From Lentibacillus sediminis (GTDB taxonomy: Bacteria; Bacillota; Bacilli; Bacillales; Amphibacillaceae): a stretch of 64,000 nt of DNA. The stretch is from contig NZ_NIXK01000007.1 of the NCBI RefSeq assembly GCF_002763455.1, positions 1 through 64,000 on the forward strand. Direction: 5' to 3'. Shown in pieces: positions 36,504 through 46,100 of the stretch (positions are counted from its first letter, which is position 1; every line of letters starts with the position of its first letter). Position numbers and translations under genes: made by a program. The notes beneath the pieces are model-generated. The model was not told the DNA's origin, ran no database searches, and saw only the letters and a program-made list of their open reading frames with translations.

Positions 36504-37092
36504 TAACTATGACTCTTTCACCTATAACATTTATCAATATGCTGCTGCCTTAAACGAGGAGATTGACGTGGTCCGGAATGATCGGATTACCCTTGAGGAA
36601 ATCGAAGCATTTGGACCTGATGCAATCATCCTTTCTCCAGGTCCCGGGCTGCCAGCTCAAGCGGGTATTTGCATCGAGTTGGTCAAAACGTTTTATGAGA
36701 AAATACCGCTCCTGGGCATCTGTCTCGGTCAGCAGGCAATCGCTGAAGCGCTCGGAGGCAGGCTCATCCCTGCAAAAGTATTGAAACATGGAAAAACATC
36801 ACTTATTACGCATAATGGAACTGGTCTATTCAGCTATCTGCCACAGCCGCTTGAGGTGATGCGCTACCATTCGTACGTAGTGGATCCGCAGTCCCTGCCC
36901 ACACAGCTGGAAAACGCAGCGACCTCCTTAGAGGATAACGAATTGATGGCTATTCAGCATACCCGCTTACCAGTATATGGTGTCCAGTTCCATCCGGAGT
37001 CGATTGGCACTGCGACAGGCATGCACATCTTAGAAAATTTCATCCAGAGTATCAAAAAAAGAAAGGAGCAGGGTTATGAAACAATATCTTGA
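36487..37092 (+). CDS. trpG: Anthranilate synthase component II (glutaminase)
   Basis: Class I glutamine amidotransferase providing ammonia to TrpE. 201 residues. Motifs: LIDNYDSFTYNIYQY at the N-terminus, the nucleophile cysteine in LGICLGQQAIAEA and the His/Glu pair in VQFHPESIGT. TTG start behind GGAGGTG inside trpE. In B. subtilis the only such subunit is in the folate operon and is shared; here it is in the trp operon, though sharing with PabB cannot be excluded. Confidence 0.95.
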   Translation: MILLIDNYDSFTYNIYQYAAALNEEIDVVRNDRITLEEIEAFGPDAIILSPGPGLPAQAGICIELVKTFYEKIPLLGICLGQQAIAEALGGRLIPAKVLKHGKTSLITHNGTGLFSYLPQPLEVMRYHSYVVDPQSLPTQLENAATSLEDNELMAIQHTRLPVYGVQFHPESIGTATGMHILENFIQSIKKRKEQGYETIS

Positions 37093-38098
37093 AAAACTCA
37101 TCCATAGAGAAAACCTATCAGTGGAAGAAATGAGGGCAGCAGCCGGACAGTGTTTTTCCGACACTATTACCGATACGGAAATCTCGGCATTTTTAACCGC
37201 ATTAAGCTCAAAAGGGGAAACGGCGGAGGAGATTGCTGGGATGGTAGAAGCTGTCCGCTCCCAGTCTTCTTTTCGCGCAACAACCATCACTAGCGCCATG
37301 GATAACTGCGGTACTGGCGGCGATCAGTCCTACAGTTTTAATATCAGCACAACCTCTGCCTTTGTGATAGCCGGAGCGGGCATTCCTGTTGCAAAACATG
37401 GCAACAGGAGCATTTCCAGCAAAACAGGAAGTGCCGACGTGCTCGAGCATTTAGGCATTTCCCTGTCGTTCACACAGCAGCAAGTCGAGGAAGCGCTAAA
37501 AGAGAATAACATCGCCTTTTTATTCGCTCCCCATGTGCATGCGGCCTTAAAGCCGTTCACGAAAGTACGCAAAGAGCTGGGACTGCCGACCATCTTTAAT
37601 GCTATTGGCCCGCTGACGAATCCGGTAGAGCTTGACTCCCAGCTGCTCGGTGTTTACCGAAGCGACATGGTAGGAATGCTCGCGGAAGCCTTGAAAAAAT
37701 TAGGCAGGCGACGCGCCGTCGTCGTGCACGGGGCAGGTGGCATGGATGAAGCCTCCCTTGCCGGAGAGAATCAGCTTGCCATACTGGATCAGGGGGAGAT
37801 CACCTACCTGTCGATTCACCCGGAAGATGTTGGTCTGCCAGCCTATTCGAATGAGCAGATTCGGGGCGGGGATGCCGAAGCGAATGCAGCGATTTTGCAA
37901 AATGTATTAAGCGGCAGCGAAGGGCCTTACACCGATACCGTCCTGCTCAATGCGGGACTCGGCATTTTTGCTACAGGTGCAGCAGAAACGATCACCGATG
38001 GCATTGCAAGGGCAAGAGAAAGCATTGCTTCCGATGCAGCCAATGAACGCCTAGAGCAGTTAATCAGCTACAGTAAAAAAATTCCAAGCGAGGTGTAA
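37076..38098 (+). CDS. trpD: Anthranilate phosphoribosyltransferase
   Basis: Transfers phosphoribose from PRPP to anthranilate. 340 residues. PRPP loop DNCGTGGDQSYSFNIST, the KHGNRSISSKTGSADVLE segment and GPLTNPV are diagnostic; RRAVVVHGAGGMDE follows. ATG behind AAAGGAG and overlapping trpG by 17 bases. Confidence 0.96.
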   Translation: MKQYLEKLIHRENLSVEEMRAAAGQCFSDTITDTEISAFLTALSSKGETAEEIAGMVEAVRSQSSFRATTITSAMDNCGTGGDQSYSFNISTTSAFVIAGAGIPVAKHGNRSISSKTGSADVLEHLGISLSFTQQQVEEALKENNIAFLFAPHVHAALKPFTKVRKELGLPTIFNAIGPLTNPVELDSQLLGVYRSDMVGMLAEALKKLGRRRAVVVHGAGGMDEASLAGENQLAILDQGEITYLSIHPEDVGLPAYSNEQIRGGDAEANAAILQNVLSGSEGPYTDTVLLNAGLGIFATGAAETITDGIARARESIASDAANERLEQLISYSKKIPSEV

Positions 38099-38101
38099 CA
38101 A

Positions 38102-38893
38102 ATGACCATACTTGATACTATTTTAGCCGAAAAACAAAAAGAAGTGGCCGAACTTCAGGGGCAGCGTTTTACAGCTGTACCGGGAAAAACCGTACCTTCT
38201 TTTAAAGAAACAGTCCTGAAGGCAAACAAAATGCCGATCATCGCGGAGATCAAACGCGCCTCCCCATCGAAGGGTGCGATCGATATGGCAGTCGATCCGG
38301 CAACACAGGCAAAAATCTATGAATCAGCCGGGGCATCGGCGATTTCCGTCCTGACCGATAAGGCGTTTTTCCAGGGGTCGATGGAAGATTTGCAGGCAGT
38401 GAGAGAAGCGGTCGATCTGCCAATACTATGCAAAGATTTCATCATTGACCCGATGCAACTGCAGCGGACAAAAGCAGCAGGGGCTCAGGTTGCTCTCCTG
38501 ATTGCTGCGGCATTATCTGATGAACAGCTACGGGATCTGTATGAAGAAGCTGTCTCTTTGGAGCTGGAAGTAATTTGTGAGGTACACAACGAAGAAGAAT
38601 TGGAACGCGTCCTTGAATTAAACCCGGAGATTATTGGAATCAACAACCGGGATCTGAAAACTTTCCAGGTGGATTTAATGACAACCAATAAACTGGCTAC
38701 CATCGCCCTTGAGACCAATCAAGATACGATCATTGTCAGTGAAAGCGGGATAAAGCAGCGAAGCGATGTCGTACGTGTGCAGGAAGCTGGGGCAAATGCC
38801 GTGCTTATCGGTGAAACATTGATGCGCTCACCGGACCTGCCTGCGACTTTCAACGAATTACAGGTGGCTTTTCCTGTGAAAGGAGCGGAATAA
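38102..38893 (+). CDS. trpC: Indole-3-glycerol phosphate synthase
   Basis: TIM-barrel enzyme closing the indole ring from CdRP. 263 residues. Catalytic lysine and glutamate motifs are MPIIAEIKRASPSKG, ILCKDFIIDPMQ and CEVHNEEEL; GINNRDLKTFQVD and VSESGIKQRSDV follow. Stand-alone, not fused to TrpF. Four-base gap after trpD, ATG behind GAGGTG. Confidence 0.96.
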   Translation: MTILDTILAEKQKEVAELQGQRFTAVPGKTVPSFKETVLKANKMPIIAEIKRASPSKGAIDMAVDPATQAKIYESAGASAISVLTDKAFFQGSMEDLQAVREAVDLPILCKDFIIDPMQLQRTKAAGAQVALLIAAALSDEQLRDLYEEAVSLELEVICEVHNEEELERVLELNPEIIGINNRDLKTFQVDLMTTNKLATIALETNQDTIIVSESGIKQRSDVVRVQEAGANAVLIGETLMRSPDLPATFNELQVAFPVKGAE

Positions 38894-38896
38894 TCT

Positions 38897-39517
38897 ATGC
38901 TCGTTAAAATTTGCGGAATCACAACCAGGGAGGCAGCTAAAGCGGCCTCAGAAGCCGGAGCGGATTTTATCGGCTTTGTATTTGCACCAAGCAAGCGGCA
39001 AATCACACCGGAAAAGGCTGCCACCATCGCTGCTTCCCTTCCTTCTTCTGTACGGAAGGTTGGCGTATTTGTCAATGAGGATCTTGAACAAATGATAGAA
39101 ACTGCGGAACAGGTCGGCTTGGACGTCCTTCAGTTACACGGGGATGAGCCGGCAGAAATGATTGAACAGCTGCCATATCCGACCATCAAAGCATTCCCGG
39201 CAGATCCGGCAAAACTGGCCGACCTGCCTGACTACCCAAGCGATTTCTACCTGGTTGACAGTCCGTTTGGAAAGAACCGCGGCGGAAACGGCACGACGTT
39301 CGACTGGCAGATGCTGAACAGTCTGCAGCTCGACAAACAGAAACTAATTCTCGCCGGCGGACTGAACCCGGAGAATATCCAAGAGGCGATCAACCAGGCG
39401 AACCCTGCCTGTGTTGACGTTTCCAGCGGCGTGGAAACCAATGGAGAAAAAGATCACGAGAAAATCAGGCGGTTTATCGATCAAGCAAAGCACACGAACA
39501 CCAAAATGAAAGGATGA
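38897..39517 (+). CDS. trpF: Phosphoribosylanthranilate isomerase
   Basis: Amadori isomerase forming CdRP. 206 residues. N-terminal [12 protein letters not shown] contains the catalytic cysteine; [17 protein letters not shown], the aspartate in [16 protein letters not shown] and [15 protein letters not shown] are family marks. It sits between trpC and trpB and ends close to the start of trpB. Confidence 0.95.
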   Translation: MLVKICGITTREAAKAASEAGADFIGFVFAPSKRQITPEKAATIAASLPSSVRKVGVFVNEDLEQMIETAEQVGLDVLQLHGDEPAEMIEQLPYPTIKAFPADPAKLADLPDYPSDFYLVDSPFGKNRGGNGTTFDWQMLNSLQLDKQKLILAGGLNPENIQEAINQANPACVDVSSGVETNGEKDHEKIRRFIDQAKHTNTKMKG

Positions 39518-39522
39518 GACAA

Positions 39523-40719
39523 TTGACCACATATACCATGCCTGACAGCACAGGAAGATATGGCAGTTTTGGCGGCCGGTTTGTTCCGGAATTGCTGATG
39601 CCTGCCGTAATTGAATTGGAAAAAGCCTATGAGGAAGCTATACAGGATCCGGCGTTTATCCAGGAATTGGATGAACTGCTGAAGCAATATGTCGGCCGCG
39701 AGACCCCGCTTTATTATGCTGAGGGTTTATCGAAAAAATTTGGCGGCCCGGACATCTACCTCAAACGGGAGGATCTGAATCATACCGGTGCGCACAAAAT
39801 CAACAACACCATCGGCCAGGCACTTTTAACAAAAAGGATGGGCAAGAAAAAGGTTGTTGCAGAAACAGGCGCCGGCCAGCATGGGGTAGCCACTGCTACG
39901 GTTTGTGCCCTAATGGATCTGGAATGTGTCGTATTCATGGGTGAAGAGGATATCCGCCGGCAGAAGCTGAATGTATTTCGCATGGAACTACTTGGCGCTG
40001 AGGTCCGCAGTGTTTCCCAAGGAAGCGGGACATTAAAGGATGCTGTCAATGAAGCACTGCGCTACTGGGTGAGCCATGTCAATGACACCCACTACATCAT
40101 CGGTTCGGTTGTCGGCCCGCATCCGTTTCCAAAAATGGTGCGCGATTTTCAGTCGGTGATTGGTGAGGAAACAAAACGGCAGGCACTGGAGCAAAGCGGA
40201 AAACTCCCGGATGCTGTGGTTGCCTGTGTGGGCGGCGGCAGCAATGCGATGGGAATGTTTTATCCATTTATCCAGGAAGAATCGGTACGCTTGTATGGCG
40301 TGGAAGCTGGCGGAGCTGGAGTGGAAACCGGCCAGCATGCTGCCACCCTTTCAAGCGGAAATATTGGCGTGCTTCACGGTGCTTTAAGTCATCTGCTGCA
40401 GGATAGTGACGGACAAATCCAGGAGGCATTCTCCATCTCGGCCGGACTGGATTATCCCGGCGTGGGTCCAGAGCACAGCCATCTGAAGGATAACGGGCGC
40501 GTCACCTACCAATCGATTACGGATGAGGAAGCACTGAAAGCCTTCCAGCTTTTATCAAAAACAGAGGGCATCATCCCTGCGCTGGAGAGCGCACATGCTG
40601 TGGCCTATGCAGGAAAACTGGCGGCGAAAATGAACAAGGACGAGTCACTGGTTATTTGTTTGTCCGGCCGCGGCGACAAAGATGTGGAGCAAGTAAAAGA
40701 CCGACTGGAGGGGAACTAA
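39523..40719 (+). CDS. trpB: Tryptophan synthase beta subunit
   Basis: PLP enzyme joining indole and serine. About 398 residues. The PLP lysine is in [29 protein letters not shown] and [13 protein letters not shown] bind PLP phosphate and substrate. The start is uncertain: TTG at 39523 is 8 bases behind AAAGGA, whereas the ATG at 39514, which overlaps the trpF stop, sits directly on that ribosome binding site. The mature N-terminus is therefore TTYTMPDS or three residues longer. Confidence 0.96.
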   Translation: MTTYTMPDSTGRYGSFGGRFVPELLMPAVIELEKAYEEAIQDPAFIQELDELLKQYVGRETPLYYAEGLSKKFGGPDIYLKREDLNHTGAHKINNTIGQALLTKRMGKKKVVAETGAGQHGVATATVCALMDLECVVFMGEEDIRRQKLNVFRMELLGAEVRSVSQGSGTLKDAVNEALRYWVSHVNDTHYIIGSVVGPHPFPKMVRDFQSVIGEETKRQALEQSGKLPDAVVACVGGGSNAMGMFYPFIQEESVRLYGVEAGGAGVETGQHAATLSSGNIGVLHGALSHLLQDSDGQIQEAFSISAGLDYPGVGPEHSHLKDNGRVTYQSITDEEALKAFQLLSKTEGIIPALESAHAVAYAGKLAAKMNKDESLVICLSGRGDKDVEQVKDRLEGN

Positions 40720-40720
40720 G

Positions 40721-41512
40721 ATGGGAAAAGAGCGAATCAACCAGGCATTTCGGGAAAAACAGCAAGCAGGAGAAAACTTGTTTGTTCCCTATATCATGGC
40801 AGGAGATGGAGGACTGGAACAGCTGGAAGAACGGATCAGCTTTTTGCAGGAATGCGGGGCAGCGGCGATTGAACTGGGCATCCCGTTTTCCGACCCGGTT
40901 GCTGACGGGCCGACGATACAGGAAGCAGGCATCCGTTCACGGGAAAACGGCACCACCTTGGCCGGTGTGCTGAAAAGACTGCAGAAGTTCAGCGAAACAC
41001 GGACGATCCCGGTGATTTTAATGACCTATTTTAATCCGATTTTAAATTATGGTCCGGAAAAGTTTGCGGCGGATTGCCGGGATGCAGGAGTGGACGGTGT
41101 GATTATCCCGGATTTGCCGATGGAAGAAGAGACGATCTTGGCGCAGCCGCTCACCCAGCGCGAAATCGCGTTTATCCGACTCGCAGCAATGACAAGCACA
41201 CCGGACCGCCTGAAGAAACTCGCTAAAGCGTCAGAGGGCTTCTTATATGCAGTCTCTGTCACCGGCACGACCGGCGCCCGTACCACCCATGATGACGAGG
41301 TGAAGGCATACTTGCAGACACTGAAAGAAAACAGTCCGGTGCCTGTACTGGCAGGATTTGGTGTGTCCACTGCCGAGCAGGCCCGGGAACTCAGCAGCCA
41401 CTCAGACGGCGTAATTGTCGGGAGCCGGATCGTGGATCTGCTGCACCGCGGGGAAACAGAAACCGTCAAAGCGTTAATCAAAGATAGTTTGCAAGCCAAA
41501 GTTGGAAGCTAA
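40721..41512 (+). CDS. trpA: Tryptophan synthase alpha subunit
   Basis: Cleaves indole-3-glycerol phosphate and channels indole to TrpB. 263 residues. Catalytic Glu and Asp lie in AAIELGIPFSDPVADGP; LMTYFNPILNYG, VDGVIIPDLPMEE, VSVTGTTGAR and AGFGVSTAEQA match the family. ATG behind GGAGGGG. Last gene of the trp operon. Confidence 0.96.
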   Translation: MGKERINQAFREKQQAGENLFVPYIMAGDGGLEQLEERISFLQECGAAAIELGIPFSDPVADGPTIQEAGIRSRENGTTLAGVLKRLQKFSETRTIPVILMTYFNPILNYGPEKFAADCRDAGVDGVIIPDLPMEEETILAQPLTQREIAFIRLAAMTSTPDRLKKLAKASEGFLYAVSVTGTTGARTTHDDEVKAYLQTLKENSPVPVLAGFGVSTAEQARELSSHSDGVIVGSRIVDLLHRGETETVKALIKDSLQAKVGS

Positions 41513-41513
41513 A

Positions 41514-41554
41514 AAAAGGCACGTATCGGCTCTCCCCTCCGATACGTGCCTTTT
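41514..41554. terminator. Bidirectional terminator after trpA
   Basis: AAAAGGCACGTATCGG (41514-41529) and CCGATACGTGCCTTTT (41539-41554) form a 16-bp perfect stem between trpA and the convergent amidohydrolase gene. Confidence 0.93.
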
Positions 41555-41556
41555 GC

Positions 41557-42720
41557 TTATTTACAAACAAGCTCAATAAACATTTTACCAATATTAATCA
41601 TTGCCCGCTCATCCACTTGGAATTTTGGGTGATGGTGCGGATAGGCTTCTCCGCTTTCCGCGATTTTCCCGCCAATGGTAAAATAAACGCCCGGCAATGA
41701 CTGCTGGTAAAAAGCGAAGTCCTCGCTTCCCATCATTGGCTCGGTTCGGTTTACTTTTTCCTCTCCGAACAGTGCAGCTGCCTTTTTATCAACTTTCTTT
41801 GTTTCTTCTGGATCATTCCAGATCGACGGGCAGTCCTGCACATACTCCAATTCCACTTCCGCCCCAGCAGCTTCACAGGTGGAACGGACAATTTGCTCCA
41901 TCGCCTGCTGAATCACGGCTCGGGAATGAGCATCATACGTACGGACCGTTCCTTTAATCACCGCTTTATCCGGGATAACATTGGTCGCTCCCCCGCTCAC
42001 AAAGGAGCCAACAGTGACAGCAGCAGCGCTTTGCGGGCTCACCCGCCGGCTGACAATCTGCTGCAGGTTGACGACAAGCTGGCTGCCGGTTACCAGCGGA
42101 TCTACCGTCAGATGCGGTTCAGAGCCATGCCCGCCTTTTCCATGGATCGTGATAAAAAAGTCATCCTGTGCCGAGGAAAAATAACCGGGCCTGACCTTAG
42201 CGGTGCCAAGTTCTTCTCCGGCCATCACATGCGCACCATAAATCACATCCGCTCCTCCCAGGCAGCCGTCCTCGATCATCGACTTGGCCCCGCCAGGAGT
42301 TGCTTCCTCTGCAAATTGATGGACAAATAAAACTGTGCCCGGCACCTCGTCGCGTCTCTCACTGAGAACTTTGGCCACACCCAAAAGCGTCGCCGTATGC
42401 AAATCATGACCACAGGCATGCATCACACCAGGGATGCGTGAAGCATAATCCACTTCATTTTCCTCCTGAATCGGCAGAGCGTCAAAGTCCGCACGCAATG
42501 CCACGGTCCGCCCAGGTTTGCCGCCTTCCAATCTGCCAACGACTCCTCTGCCGCCAATGCCTGTTTCCACCTCAATGCCCAATTCACGCAAAAATGCAGC
42601 GATTTTTTCCGGTGTTTTCACTTCCTGATGCGACAGTTCCGGATACATATGAAGATCTCTGCGGAAGTCCACCATTTCCGGATAAATTTCCTCCAGTCTG
42701 TCAAAAAGATGTTTTGTCAT
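41557..42720 (-). CDS. M20 amidohydrolase (aminoacylase/hippurate hydrolase type)
   Basis: 387-residue M20D metallohydrolase. Metal-binding motifs are ALRADFDALPIQEENEVD, the cysteine/histidine ligands in MHACGHDLHTATLLG, FVHQFAEEATPGGAK and the late GSEDFAFYQQ. It should cleave N-acyl amino acids or related amides in the cytoplasm. The ATG is behind AGGAGG and the gene follows the YfcC-type permease by 12 bases, suggesting import and hydrolysis of an amide or peptide. Confidence 0.9.
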   Translation of the reverse strand: MTKHLFDRLEEIYPEMVDFRRDLHMYPELSHQEVKTPEKIAAFLRELGIEVETGIGGRGVVGRLEGGKPGRTVALRADFDALPIQEENEVDYASRIPGVMHACGHDLHTATLLGVAKVLSERRDEVPGTVLFVHQFAEEATPGGAKSMIEDGCLGGADVIYGAHVMAGEELGTAKVRPGYFSSAQDDFFITIHGKGGHGSEPHLTVDPLVTGSQLVVNLQQIVSRRVSPQSAAAVTVGSFVSGGATNVIPDKAVIKGTVRTYDAHSRAVIQQAMEQIVRSTCEAAGAEVELEYVQDCPSIWNDPEETKKVDKKAAALFGEEKVNRTEPMMGSEDFAFYQQSLPGVYFTIGGKIAESGEAYPHHHPKFQVDERAMINIGKMFIELVCK

Positions 42721-42732
42721 ATCGGATTCCTC

Positions 42733-44136
42733 CTACCAAATAAACATATGGGCTATTGTCACGAATACAGCCCCCATTGCGTACCAGATCAGAATCAACG
42801 GCCATACCCATTTTAACCATTTAATCCAGGAAATCTTAGCAAGGGCGAGAGCCGCCATCAGAACACCTGCCGTCGGGGTTAAAATATTCGAGATGCCGTC
42901 ACCGAATTGAAAGGCCAGCACAGCCGTCTGTCTGTGCACACCCAGCAGATCGGCGAGCGGTGCCATGATCGGCATACTCAGTGCTGCCTGTCCGCTTCCC
43001 GATGGGACAAGGAAGTTCAGCATACTCTGTGTGGCAAACATCCCAAGTGCTGCCATGCTTGACGGCAAGCCCGCTACAACCGAAGAAATCCCGTATAGAA
43101 TTGTATCAATCGTATTGGTGTCCTGCAGTACCACTAAGATGCCGTAAGCAAAACCGACAACTAGGGCTCCGAGAACAAGATCCTCACAGCCTTTCAGGAA
43201 GGACTCGGCCATCTCATTTAATCGCATTTTCGCAATCAGGCCGATGACAATCCCCATCAAGAAAAATAGCCCGGCAATCTCTTGCATGTACCATCCTTCT
43301 AATGTTACTCCCAGTGCGAGTCCAACAATCGTAAGCAGCAGCACAACGATGATCAACCCCTGCCGCTTAGTCATCGAAGGCTGATCCGCTAAATCCAGCT
43401 TGTCTGTTCGTTTCTGATCATCCTCATAAACAATACTTTTCGTCGGATCTTTTTTGATTTTCCGTGCATACAGCATCACATACAAAATGCTGACAGCGAG
43501 AAAGATAACGAAAAAGACCATACGGACACCCATACCGGAAAATGTCGGCAAGCCGGCAATACCATGAGCCACCCCCACCGTAAACGGGTTCATGAATGCT
43601 GCGGTGAACCCCGCATACACACCGACAAGGACCATTGCAGTTCCTACCAGCGAGTCAAAACCAACCATCAGCGCGATCGGCACGAGAATTAAAATGAATG
43701 GGATCGTCTCCTCCGCCATCCCAAAGGTCGCCCCGCCAAGAGCAAAGGCTGTCATTGTGATGGGAATAAGCAGTAACTCCCGGCCTGCCAGAATTCTCGA
43801 AAGCGAGCCAAACGCTCCCTGCAAGGCATTGGTTGCGTTTAATATGCCAAACGCTCCGCCAACAATAAAGATAAAGAAGATAATTGCCGCTCCGTCCACC
43901 ATACCGGCGTGAATCGACTGAAACAGCTCAAAAAAGCCAAGTGGGTTTTTTTCCACTTCTGTATATGTACCATCAACTACGGTCTCTGTTCCTGCTTCAT
44001 TGACTTCCCGCTCATACTCTCCTGCAGGAATAAAATAGGTGAAAATTGCCGCTGCAATTATAATTCCAAACAGGATGACAAACACATGAGGGAATTCGAA
44101 CTTTTTCTTTTTTTGTTTATTTTCATTAGCTGCCAT
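42733..44136 (-). CDS. YfcC-family permease
   Basis: 467-residue membrane protein with about twelve hydrophobic segments, of the DcuC/YfcC (UPF0226-like ion transporter) group. The N-terminal FTYFIPAGEYER, the VDGAAIIFFIFIVGGAFG helix and the LVPSGSGQAALSMPIMAPL loop are typical. Proposed substrates of relatives are dicarboxylates or basic amino acids and peptides; here pairing with an amidohydrolase favours an N-acylated amino acid or peptide (inference). ATG behind GGGAGG. Confidence 0.87.
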   Translation of the reverse strand: MAANENKQKKKKFEFPHVFVILFGIIIAAAIFTYFIPAGEYEREVNEAGTETVVDGTYTEVEKNPLGFFELFQSIHAGMVDGAAIIFFIFIVGGAFGILNATNALQGAFGSLSRILAGRELLLIPITMTAFALGGATFGMAEETIPFILILVPIALMVGFDSLVGTAMVLVGVYAGFTAAFMNPFTVGVAHGIAGLPTFSGMGVRMVFFVIFLAVSILYVMLYARKIKKDPTKSIVYEDDQKRTDKLDLADQPSMTKRQGLIIVVLLLTIVGLALGVTLEGWYMQEIAGLFFLMGIVIGLIAKMRLNEMAESFLKGCEDLVLGALVVGFAYGILVVLQDTNTIDTILYGISSVVAGLPSSMAALGMFATQSMLNFLVPSGSGQAALSMPIMAPLADLLGVHRQTAVLAFQFGDGISNILTPTAGVLMAALALAKISWIKWLKWVWPLILIWYAMGAVFVTIAHMFIW

Positions 44137-44296
44137 GATAAATCCTCCCTCTAAATAGGAGTCAATTATATCGGAAATTCAGTGTGAGCGCAATTTGCTT
44201 TTTCATTGAATAGTATGCGACAGAGTAGAAATAGCTTTAGCAGAAAAAATATGAATAAAACCTCTGTGAACGATCCGACAACTTAGTCAACATACT

Positions 44297-44330
44297 AAAA
44301 ATGACTCCAGTATGGGCTGGAGTCATTTTT
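44297..44330 (+). terminator. Orphan terminator-like hairpin
   Basis: AAAAATGACTCCAG (44297-44310) and CTGGAGTCATTTTT (44317-44330) form a 14-bp perfect stem. No gene ends here on either strand: the permease gene starts at 44136 and runs away from it. It may end a small RNA from about 44160 or attenuate the transcript of the small ORF beyond. Confidence 0.7.
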
Positions 44331-44440
44331 AGCTTTGCTGCCGATAAGCCAGGCTTTCTAACGTTCCAGGCTCTCGTTTCGGTGATGAAGAGGAAACAGC
44401 TTCCTCTCCTGTTATCCGTTCAAAGAAAGGAGTAATAACA

Positions 44441-44542
44441 ATGGTGGAAAAGTTGAATGGCGGGTGTTGGCTGACCCACCATTCAGGTAAAAAATCATGG
44501 CATGGGTTGCTTTTGTTTATTGCCCTTTGGTTTTCGTGTTGA
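44441..44542 (+). CDS. Possible 33-residue peptide
   Basis: Short ORF with the excellent ribosome binding site AAAGGAG 9 bases before ATG. The peptide (MVEKLNGGCWLTHH...HGLLLFIALWFSC) has a polar Cys/Trp/His-rich first half and a hydrophobic second half that could be one membrane helix. No homologue is recognised. A hairpin AGAGGAA/TTCCTCT lies 20-40 bases upstream. The remaining stretch from 44543 to 44900 shows no gene I can support. Confidence 0.35.
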   Translation: MVEKLNGGCWLTHHSGKKSWHGLLLFIALWFSC

Positions 44543-44906
44543 CTCCAGCTTGATTAATCTAACTTACCTCCTAAAATTTTTTAAAAAGAAGTCTTCTTCT
44601 CTTTCAACAATTCGTCTTGAAAACTTCCTTACACTACGGTATATGCTGAGGGGTTTTATATTGAATAGATTCCTGTACCTGTACAAGCGCACATTTATTG
44701 ATAACAGTGGGTTTGCTGCCAATTAATAGGCAATAGACCGAATAGGTTTCTCTTTTAATCAACATTCAACAAGCTTATATCAATATATAGCATAAGTATG
44801 CAGCATATTGGCACACAAGGGGCGGCGAATCTCTTAATACTTCTGCACATTTTTGCCAGCAAATCGGGACAACTTGCTCATTTTCTATAAAAATAGACAA
44901 GTAACC

Positions 44907-44935
44907 ACCCACGAAAACAGGAATCTCATACATTA
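44907..44935 (+). promoter_or_regulatory. Possible sigma-K promoter of the coat gene
   Basis: CATACATTA (44927-44935) fits the sigma-K -10 consensus CATANNNTA, with AC at 44907-44908 in a workable -35 position (18-base spacing). It lies 36 bases before a CotY/CotZ-type gene, a class known to be controlled by sigma-K in Bacillus. Confidence 0.45.
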
Positions 44936-44971
44936 CTAAAGAAAGACAAAGAACTAAGGAGGAGTGATGCT

Positions 44972-45592
44972 ATGAGTAATAAGAAGCGAAATTATAACAA
45001 AAGCTGCCATGATAAAGGCTGCCATGACAAAGACCGCCATGACAAAGAATGCGTATGCGACGTGGTGAAACGTATCGCTACAGCACAGGATGAACAGGAA
45101 GACAATTACTGTTCCACGAGCTGCAACCAGTCGATCCAGCAATTGAAAGGCGTCGGGAACGCTTTTGGGGGCCCCCGAAACAACACCATTCCATTTATTC
45201 TATATTGTCACGGAAGCTGTGACCCGTTTATTGGCAGTGGGGTCTTTCAGGCACCAAAAGGCAAGAAAGGAAGTTTTTTCGGAAGTGTGGAAACACCGAT
45301 CTTCCGGGTAAAGAAGTTTGCGGGTGACAGTGATTGCTGCGCGAGGCTGGAATTGCTGCTGCCGGTGACAAAAAAATGCGGCGTCTACATGCCAAAAATA
45401 AATAAGACGGATACCATTTCCGCCTTTTTCCCGGAGGATGACCCTGTGTGTGATTTTCAGGCAACAGGCATATGTCTGACGGCCGATTTATCTGACTTTA
45501 TTGGGATAACCTGCCTCAATCCAATTCGCCCGCTTCCTTCAGAAGATTTCTATTATGATATGGATGACGATGACTACCATCATCACGATTAA
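44972..45592 (+). CDS. Spore coat protein, CotY/CotZ family
   Basis: 206 residues, cysteine-rich. The N-terminal tail is Lys/His/Cys-rich (KSCHDKGCHDKDRHDKE), then the family core CVCDVVKRIATAQDEQ, NYCSTSCNQSIQQL, NNTIPFILYCHGSCDPFIG, DCCARLELLLPV and the late CDFQATGICLTADLSDFIGITC; the C-terminus is acidic with terminal histidines. CotY/CotZ/ExsY proteins self-assemble into the spore crust or exosporium basal layer. The ATG follows AAGGAGGAG. It stands at the left edge of the glycan gene region. Confidence 0.95.
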   Translation: MSNKKRNYNKSCHDKGCHDKDRHDKECVCDVVKRIATAQDEQEDNYCSTSCNQSIQQLKGVGNAFGGPRNNTIPFILYCHGSCDPFIGSGVFQAPKGKKGSFFGSVETPIFRVKKFAGDSDCCARLELLLPVTKKCGVYMPKINKTDTISAFFPEDDPVCDFQATGICLTADLSDFIGITCLNPIRPLPSEDFYYDMDDDDYHHHD

Positions 45593-45628
45593 TTTTCAGG
45601 TGCACGATTTATTGAAAATATGGAAGAT

Positions 45629-45656
45629 GGCCGTGTTTGAAGACTCGGCCGTTTTT
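45629..45656 (+). terminator. Terminator of the coat gene
   Basis: GGCCG (45629-45633) and CGGCC (45646-45650) form a GC stem followed by GTTTTT, shortly after the coat gene stop codon. Confidence 0.65.
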
Positions 45657-46010
45657 CATGCCTCTGTATCTGCTCGACTTCGGATGATTTCCTCACTCTA
45701 ATGTTGATATCCGGGATTGTCTTTTTCCGATTTAAGTTTGAAATATCAGCCACCGATAACATGCATTCCAATGCTCCAAATGCTAGGCGTACACTAAACG
45801 CCCGTTGTTCTTGCATGGTTGGTTGCATCGTCTTGGCATAGTCTTCTTCCAATTTCCACCATGGGATGATACCGGCGAGGATCACCCGGTAACTGTTTTC
45901 ATTTCATTTACCGCCAAATGGCAGAAAAAGCCTTCAGGCAAAATAAGTTGGTTTTCCGTGAATTTATACAGGTCAGTTGCCTCCAAGGGCAGGGTTTTTT
46001 TAAAGAATTT
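45650..46010 (-). pseudogene. Transposase relic, IS5/IS1182 type, N-terminal part
   Basis: On the minus strand two frames together give a typical transposase N-terminus: LYKFTENQLILPEGFF in one frame and, after a frameshift near 45895, NSYRVILAGIIPWWKLEEDYA and RAFSVRLAFGALECML in another. This matches the FFxPFGGKLN...LIPWxxVEExYA start of IS5/IS1182-type DDE transposases. The catalytic domain is missing, so the element is dead. Confidence 0.75.
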
Positions 46011-46100
46011 ATATAAATAGGTGTTTGCTTTCAGACAATCACCCTTACCCTTTTTACCCTTTAGAATAAGATATTTTAAACACAAGTAGGAGGAATGACT

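Noticed and set aside
44502-44726. 74-codon frame on the plus strand
   Set aside because: Overlaps the better supported 33-codon ORF in another frame and has no ribosome binding site.
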